A stretch of 64,000 nt of DNA from Dryocosmus kuriphilus (Eukaryota > Arthropoda > Insecta > Hymenoptera > Cynipidae), in the NCBI GenBank assembly GCA_038277395.1, contig CM076193.1, forward strand, positions 179,422,601-179,486,600, in the 5' to 3' direction. The notes beneath the pieces are model-generated. The model had not been told where the DNA came from. It searched no databases and saw nothing but the letters and a program-made list of their open reading frames with translations. This document shows, piece after piece, positions 57,995 through 64,000 of the stretch; within the stretch, counting starts at the first letter, position 1, and every line of letters begins with the position of its first letter. The position numbers and the translations under genes were made by a program.

Positions 57995-58678
57995 ATGATA
58001 GAAAAGGATAAAAATAAAGTAGAAGCAAAAGCGAGAAAAACGGTATGTTTTCATTCACAAATTGAGGGAACATCTTAATATTGCTAGATGTTCGATTGCT
58101 ATACATTTCCAGAAATTGTCGATAAGGTTCGTATAGTTTGTAAATTACTTCGTTCATTTTAGTTATTTATTTAATATAAATACGCTTTATTTATACATTC
58201 TTTTTCTTTTTAAGGCCGGATACGATTACGAAGTGGTACCAAAGAGTCAATTCGGAAGTGTTCTAATGATAATATCAAATGTCAAAGTAGTAGCCTTAAA
58301 AACTAATTTTGAAAATTCGAAGCCTTCAAAAATTAGACAATTTTTATATCGTGCAAATCGAGCAATCTCTGGACTAAGCATTCTAAATTCTAAAGTGACA
58401 AATTTTCGATTTGAAGACACGATGAAATGTGAAAATATTTTTACTTGCAATAATTACGAAAAAAAAATACAAACAAAAATGGAGGGAAATATGAAGAGAA
58501 TTGAAGATTTTTTCTAAAGTGTAGAAACTACAGGTACTGAAAATACAAGTGACCAGAAAAAGAAATTAAGTCATTTTTTAATCTTTTAACTAATCCAATG
58601 AAATTTGCCTTTCGAACAGGGCGATCTCGGCGCGATCGATGCAAAGTATTACGTCGCAATTTCTACTGCCTGTTATAA
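57995..58678 (+). CDS. Candidate exons of an unassigned gene (tentative)
   Basis: Three stretches join in phase 0 with GT-AG borders: 57995-58042 (ATG ... RKT, donor gtatgt), about 58088-58125 (FDCYTFPEIVDK, donor gttcgt) and 58216-58517 (AGYDYEVVPKSQFGS ... EDFF, stop). After that stop the same frame continues SVETTGTENTSDQKKKLSHF. A further exon-like piece, 58620-58678, has acceptor cgaacag and donor gtaagt and reads GDLGAIDAKYYVAISTACY. I recognise no domain. These may be 5' exons of the transposon-family gene at 59.6 kb or an unrelated broken gene. Confidence 0.3.
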
Positions 58679-59584
58679 GTAAGTTTTTAAAATATTTTAT
58701 TCCCTACTGAATTCATTGATGTATTCTGACTTATTCATTTGTTGAGGTTTACGGTTCACAACAGTTGAGGTTATTGTAGAATCTTGATGTTATTTAACTT
58801 TTTTTTGTGTTGATAAACCTTTGAATTTATAAGTAACACTTACTAACATTCACAAGCCTTGAATAAATCTGCGATTCTTACGTGACAGACTCGTAACTGC
58901 AGTTTAAACATCTAAAGAATTCTAATAATGATAATTTCGTTTTCTTTTCGAAAAAGGAAACAAATCAAGCATATGACGCCATACATTACGTGAAGAAGAA
59001 ATCCAGCAAATCTCATTTTTTTCGTGTCATGGTGGGGAAACAAAATCTAAAAAAATGCATTTTTCTCGTCAAAGGATAAACCTATTTCGATGAAAAAATG
59101 TTTGTAAATTCAGACTATAAATGCAAAAAAATGACATTACATTTCTCAAAATATTAAGTTTCTAATTCAATTTAAAATATTATTGATTAAAGATTGTTAA
59201 AATTTGAAAACTAAAAATTCCAAAATTATACATAAATATAAATTTTTAAAAAATTTGAATCCGAATCGGTATAAATTGAAGCCAGTAGATTTTGAATCAT
59301 TTTTCGCAAATTGATGAATTCTAGACTACAAAACGTTTCATTACAAAAGTTTTTCGTGGAAATGTTGTTTATAACTAACGTCTAGACCTTAGGGACCTAC
59401 GTAGAGATCCTTGAAAGGAAAAGTAAAACAAAACTGAAATATATTTCTTGTAATTCTAGGTATGATGTGAACATGGGGGCAGTAAGTGGACAATAGAGAA
59501 AAGCAATACGATTCTTAATAACTTTCCAATGCCTTTTCCTAAAATATTCTTTTAATCGTACTGTTCAATTGTACATGCTTGAAA
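58679..59584. other. Intron-like or intergenic AT-rich DNA
   Basis: No coding signal. It lies between a candidate donor (58679) and the start of the C2H2 gene. Confidence 0.4.
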
Positions 59585-62315
59585 ATGTTTACGTGTAATA
59601 CGTGTAAAATTAGTTTACAAACCATTCATTTGTATAATAAGCATCAAAAGTCACATGCAAATGTACCTAAATTACAAATATTTTGCCGACATTCAAATTG
59701 CTCTGCAAAACTGACGACATATGAGTCATTTAGAAAACATATCTATCGCCAGCATAATTACGCAACTGGGAACTCTGTTTACTCTTGTAATGTTGAAACT
59801 TGCACTTATATCTCTACAAATCTTAAATTGTTTCACTCGCATGTTAAGGGACATATTGAAAACTCGGAGAATGGAATAACTTGCCCCTTGGCAACCTGTT
59901 TCGGTAATAGCACAAGATATCTTAATGTCAACAACTATACAGTTCACGCTTTTCGAAAGCATTCCAATGAAGATACAGGTTTGGATTTAGGGAAAATAGA
60001 TGATTTTGAAAATGACTTAGAAAATATTTGTACTACTTTTCCCGAATTCCATAATGTAGGCGTGATAAATAGTACAGTAAAGAACGGTCAGATAACAGAA
60101 TGTAGTAAATCATGGTGGAATGAAGAGTTCGTACCAAGTAGTATTGTAACTGAAAATAAGGAAACTTCAGATGTAACTAAAAATCTGCTTAATTTGTGCC
60201 TAACATTGACTACGAAACATCACGCTACCGAACCTGCCGTGCAGGAAGTTGTTTCAAAGTCTTACGGTACTTTTCAAATCTGCAAAGACAAATTTTACCA
60301 TTCTGTGAGTACAAGTAACTTGAGCGAAGAAGATAAAAAGAATGAAATTAAAAATTTTGATGACAGTTTTTTAGAATTCACAGACGCTTTTGATCCTAAG
60401 AAGGGGTTGTTGAGAAATACGTACAATAGAAAAATATTTTACCGCGAGAATTTAAATTTAATTCTCCCAGTGGAGGAAATTCTTCTCGACGATGATGGGG
60501 AAGACTCGGGATGTCGATTTAGTTACGTTCCCATATTGGATACCATCGGTTTGATGTTAATGGATGAACAAATTCGTGAATATTGTCAAAACCTTACATT
60601 ACAAGACAACGGTCGAGTAATGCTAGATATTTCAGATGCTGCAATAGTGAAAGAGAATAAACTCCTTCAAAAAAATACGAACGTTGTACTCGTAATTCTG
60701 TTCTCGGATGCTTTTGAAATATGCAATCCAATTGGAGCGTCTAAAAAGAAATTTAAAATTGTAGCTGTGTACATGGTTCTCATAAATCTACCTCCACATT
60801 TGCGGTCGAAAGCTGAAAATATAAAACTTGTACTTTTGTGCTTCGATTCATATATAGCAGAATTCGGTTGGGATAAAATATTAGAAAAAGTATTAAATGA
60901 TTTGAAACAACTTGAAACGCAGGGAATATCTATAGTAATTGATGGGCAGTGTCAAACTTTCTTGGGAACTTTAATAGTTTCGGTGGGCGATAATCTTGGA
61001 AGCCATCAAATAGGTGGATACGTTGAAAATTTTAGTACATCTCACAACTTCTGTCGCTATTGTGAAATAACGAGAGAAGAATTCCACGAGAATATTTTTC
61101 GCATAAGAAATTTGAGAACTATCCAAAGTTACACTGACTGTGTCAGGGAGGCAACAAATAAAAAAATAACGGTGAAGGGAATCAAAAGGAACTCTCCTTT
61201 AAATGGACTCAATTATTTCCACGTAGCCACACCAGGATTGCCTCCCTGTTTAGCGCATGACATTTTTGAAGGTTTCGCAAAAAAGGATGGGTTTTTAGCC
61301 ATTAAATACTTCATTACAAAAGGGTGGTTTACAGAAGGTTTTCTCAATTATCGCCTAAATAATACTACCATACTCTCAGAAAAAACGCAGTCTTCATTCC
61401 ACACATAAACATAAAAGGCACTCAAAAGACGAAACTGGATGGCACAGCGAGCCAAATCAGGAGACTTCTTTTACTTTTTCCTGTAGTAACAGCAGAGCAA
61501 GTTCAAGATTTTGAAGACCCAGTATGGGAAATGATCTTACATCTAAGACAAATTTGCTCCATAGTATGTGCCCCGGCACTAACATACGGTCAGATTGCTC
61601 TATTAAAAATTGAAATAGACAGTTACTTGCGTCTAAGAGTAGAATGCTTTCCTGAAAACAAATTGATACCGAAACATGAATACCTTCGGCACTACCCCAT
61701 GCTAATTTCTCACTTTGGTCCTCTAAAACATTTATGGACCTTAAGATTTGAGAGTAAACACGGAGAGTTCAAAACAGATATAAGGCATTTCACAAATTTT
61801 AAAAATGTCACTCAAACACTTGCGGAAAAGCATCAATTGAAGCAGGCTGCTTTTCCATCGAGTATCGAGTCCTTTGTGGAAGAAAAAAAGTTTTGCAATT
61901 TATCCCAGATGCGTATACTGCTGACGTGCGGAATTTAATATGTCAATCTTTTATTGAAGAAAACGTTGATGATAAGTATGTCTCAAAACAAGTAACTTTT
62001 AGGGGAGTTGAGTATAGAGAGAACATGATTGTTTGCGTTGGTAAAAATGAATTTGGCAATTTCATTATATGTAAAGTACGCTTCATTATTATCAACTCAA
62101 CATATACGAATATAGCGTTTATAGGAACTAGAAAGGAAATTTTTTTCAATTCGTATGTCGGTGTATATGAAGATGGTACAAACGAATCTGAAAATGAAGT
62201 CTTGTCTTGTTCCCCATTTTCTTCCCTATTATCCTCTGATCCATTTCCTGAATTAACGATTGCTAACGTGACAATATACCTGCCGAAGTATGCTGCTCTA
62301 GATCCAGATATCTAA
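59585..62315 (+). pseudogene. C2H2 zinc-finger transposon-family protein, two frameshifts
   Basis: First ATG 59585. The first frame runs to 61408, a second frame takes over at about 61398 (IPHINIKGT ... onward), and the third at about 61885 continues to TAA 62313-62315. Four C2H2-like fingers occupy the first ~125 residues (CNTCKISL...HQKSH; CRHSNC...HIYRQH; CNVETC...HVKGH; CPLATC...HAFRKH). Then IREYCQNLT, CNPIGASKKKFKIVAVYM, INLPPHLRSK, VGDNLGSHQIGGYVENFS, CRYC and LPPCLAHDIFEG. After the first shift come EDPVWEMILHLRQI, YLRHYPMLISHFGPLKHLWT, LRFESKHGEF and AEKHQLKQA. This arrangement belongs to a multi-copy transposon-like family widespread in fish and invertebrates; its superfamily name I leave open. 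Both shifts are one-base changes, the second in an A run. Confidence 0.75.
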
Positions 62316-63059
62316 TGCAAATGTGAGTACATTTTTTGCATGGGGATGCAAAAAATGTGTATATTCTGTTTTTCTTTATACAAATATTAATTATACAAGC
62401 GCTTGCAATCGTTCACAATTAAGGGTGTTCAAGATATACATATTTTCGTGAACGGTTAAACTCAAAATTTACGTAAAGAAAAAAGATTTTATAAATGAAA
62501 ATGGCTCGATCCAGAATTAAGTGAAAGTTAAAAAATTTACACAAGATTAAATGATTCGAAATTTTCAGAGTTTTTCAAAACTCACTAATATTAATTTTTT
62601 CATAATTGACATAAAATGCTCGGCAACTTTCCAAAATGTTAGATTTCAATATTTCTGTTTTTTTCCTTGACAAAAATTCATTTTTATGAAACTCAAAAAA
62701 CTAAAATAATTTTTCATATCTTGGCAAGGTATCCTTAGATTTTTTGGAGCACGTAGAAATGTTATCGCACTCAAAATTTACCCCCAAAAATGAGAGTATG
62801 TTAGTAATGAAAAATGGCTAGATACAGAATTCATTGCTGAAGTTCTCTCAATTTTTTAAAATATACATTGTTAAAGAAGATTAATAATGTGTATTGTATA
62901 TAGGATGTTTTGTATAATTTAGATTTGATTCAGATTTAATTTTTGAAGAAAAAAGTTGAAAATTATAAATTGGCGCCTGATACATTGTGTTTGTTAAACA
63001 TCCTCTTTTACTTCTTAATTTATTGTAATTGAATTCTGAAGCAATTGGTATTTTTTCAG
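62316..63059 (+). other. Probable intron or 5' region of the next exon
   Basis: AT-rich and non-coding. A donor-like gtgagtac occurs at 62326, and the 3' end is a textbook acceptor (ttttttcag at 63051-63059) directly before the ATG at 63060. A short direct repeat of ttttttgcatgggg / gatgcaaaaaatgt type lies at 62330-62360. Confidence 0.45.
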
Positions 63060-64000
63060 ATGCATCGCTTGAAAGTGTGGAACTGTGACCGTTCCAAAAA
63101 GTACGCCGTTATGTTTGCGATTGGAGATAACGTATTAAATAACGTTCTGCAAAAGGGGAGTCAAAAATTACAAATTAGAGGGGAAAAATTGGTCGCAGAG
63201 GACGATGGAACGATGGTTGAAGATGAAGATGATATTATGCACTACTCGACAAGTGAAAAACCACTGCTGCTGCTTGAAGAGAGTGAGATGTGGTATCCCG
63301 CTAACCTTGAAGTTATCCACACAGTTACTTCCGATGATTTGGTACAGAGAACAAATATTCAAAATCCTCCTATTGACGTTAGTTCTGAGATTGAAGAGGC
63401 AGAAAAAAACTCTGAAGGGAATAAAAAGACCGAAGCTTTGTCCACACTGAATGACGAATCTGCGAACAACGAGGAAATTGCGAACGGCGTGAATAGTGCA
63501 GGTGAAGCAATTGCAGCTTTCTTGGAGGCGAAACGTGCAAGCTTCACATCGTGGGCTACATATACAGTTCCCTTTACTCAAATACAAGCAACGGATTTAG
63601 AAAAATTAAGAAGAGGAATGGCCGACGATGATACCAGAACAAGTGTGGTTCATACGGTTGTTAGTGATATGCGATTTTATAACCGCCCAATTTACGTGCA
63701 AGATTGGAGGAGAGTCTCCGCGCAACTAATGATTGCTTTTCCCGAAACATTCGAAGACAGAAATGACGACGGGAGTCGCTTGGATAGCGGCTACAATGAA
63801 ATTTGCAGAAAGTTGCAGGAGCATAACAACTATTTGAACAGGTCACCTAAACGACCCAATCTTGTTGCCAACCTGAACATTAAATTGAAACACAGAAGAA
63901 CACTCCAAGCAGTGCAGGGTGGCACAATACAGTGGCAACCTGAAGACATACCGCCCGGAGAAACGGAGGATACTGTTATCGAAAAAAGGGACATTTTAAA
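63060..64000 (+). CDS. Open exon (>=313 codons) running off the window, partner of the C2H2 transposon-family gene
   Basis: Starting at the ATG immediately after an acceptor (63060), the frame stays open to the last base of the window with no stop. It begins MHRLKVWNCDRSKKYAVMFA. An acidic, low-complexity middle follows (EIEEAEKNSEGN, ESANNEEIANG), then a conserved-looking segment: VVHTVVSDMRFYNRPIYVQD, WRRVSAQLMIAFPETFED, LDSGYNEICRKLQEH, YLNRSPKRPN. The last part resembles the domain that accompanies C2H2 transposon proteins of this type (aligned FP.tF and K..L blocks). Codon use is more GC-balanced than the surroundings. It is the longest unbroken coding stretch in the window apart from the repeats and LINE. 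Function unknown. Confidence 0.65.
   Translation, partial: MHRLKVWNCDRSKKYAVMFAIGDNVLNNVLQKGSQKLQIRGEKLVAEDDGTMVEDEDDIMHYSTSEKPLLLLEESEMWYPANLEVIHTVTSDDLVQRTNIQNPPIDVSSEIEEAEKNSEGNKKTEALSTLNDESANNEEIANGVNSAGEAIAAFLEAKRASFTSWATYTVPFTQIQATDLEKLRRGMADDDTRTSVVHTVVSDMRFYNRPIYVQDWRRVSAQLMIAFPETFEDRNDDGSRLDSGYNEICRKLQEHNNYLNRSPKRPNLVANLNIKLKHRRTLQAVQGGTIQWQPEDIPPGETEDTVIEKRDIL

Noticed and set aside
1..64000. tRNA or rRNA genes
   Set aside because: No cloverleaf with A/B-box words or rRNA core segments was recognised by eye; a covariance scan would be needed to exclude diverged copies.

Overview
The window is eukaryotic and has no operons or bacterial gene layout. It is AT-rich, with short GT-AG introns (70-86 bp), a 150-bp satellite and a dense pile of nested transposable elements. 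The element types (Penelope-like elements with GIY-YIG domains, a mariner-type transposase, hAT, a pogo/CENP-B-type DDE element, a Helitron helicase, a Jockey/R1-type LINE) and the LINE 3'-end Cys motif point to an arthropod. An insect, possibly a hymenopteran with a repeat-rich genome, is the best guess; the species is not determinable from what I can see. No convincing single-copy housekeeping gene was recognised.

Layout. 1-2.75 kb: AT-rich DNA with a three-copy 375-bp tandem repeat and a hammerhead-like Penelope 3' end. 2.75-26.05 kb: a satellite block of about 148 monomers of ~150 bp, each with a PstI site. Most of it is organised as a three-monomer 451-bp higher-order repeat, then dimers, then a 1,343-bp composite unit. 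A ~190-bp non-satellite module sits at both edges of the block and recurs inside it. 26.05-28.65 kb: fragments of one dispersed nonautonomous repeat plus a 57-bp minisatellite. 28.9-31.44 kb: a Penelope-like element arranged as an inverted dimer, flanked by a 17-bp target-site duplication. 32.05-42 kb: a region bracketed by inverted copies of a ~615-bp repeat. It holds an inverted-repeat-bounded element with a broken Helitron helicase and a neat three-exon 160-aa gene model, then a pogo-like transposase gene split by a GC-rimmed hAT element. 42.16-46.96 kb: six tandem ~793-808-bp units derived from the 3' end of a LINE. 47.75-51.76 kb: a Penelope 5' fragment, a 3'-truncated Jockey/R1-type LINE and a dead mariner, butted together. 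51.77-53.71 kb: the dispersed repeat again, interrupted by a 1.14-kb palindrome. 54.5-57 kb: a small unassigned ORF, a 33-bp perfect hairpin and another Penelope 3' end with a hammerhead-like core. 58-64 kb: candidate exons, then a C2H2-finger transposon-family gene broken by two frameshifts, then a long open exon running off the window end.

The parts do not form a pathway. They record successive insertion, nesting, inversion and tandem amplification in a heterochromatin-like interval. Best candidates for something undescribed: the phase-locked satellite/edge-module architecture, the inverted-dimer Penelope insertion, the three-exon gene beside the helicase, and the nested palindrome. All product calls rest on motif recognition by eye; no database search was run.
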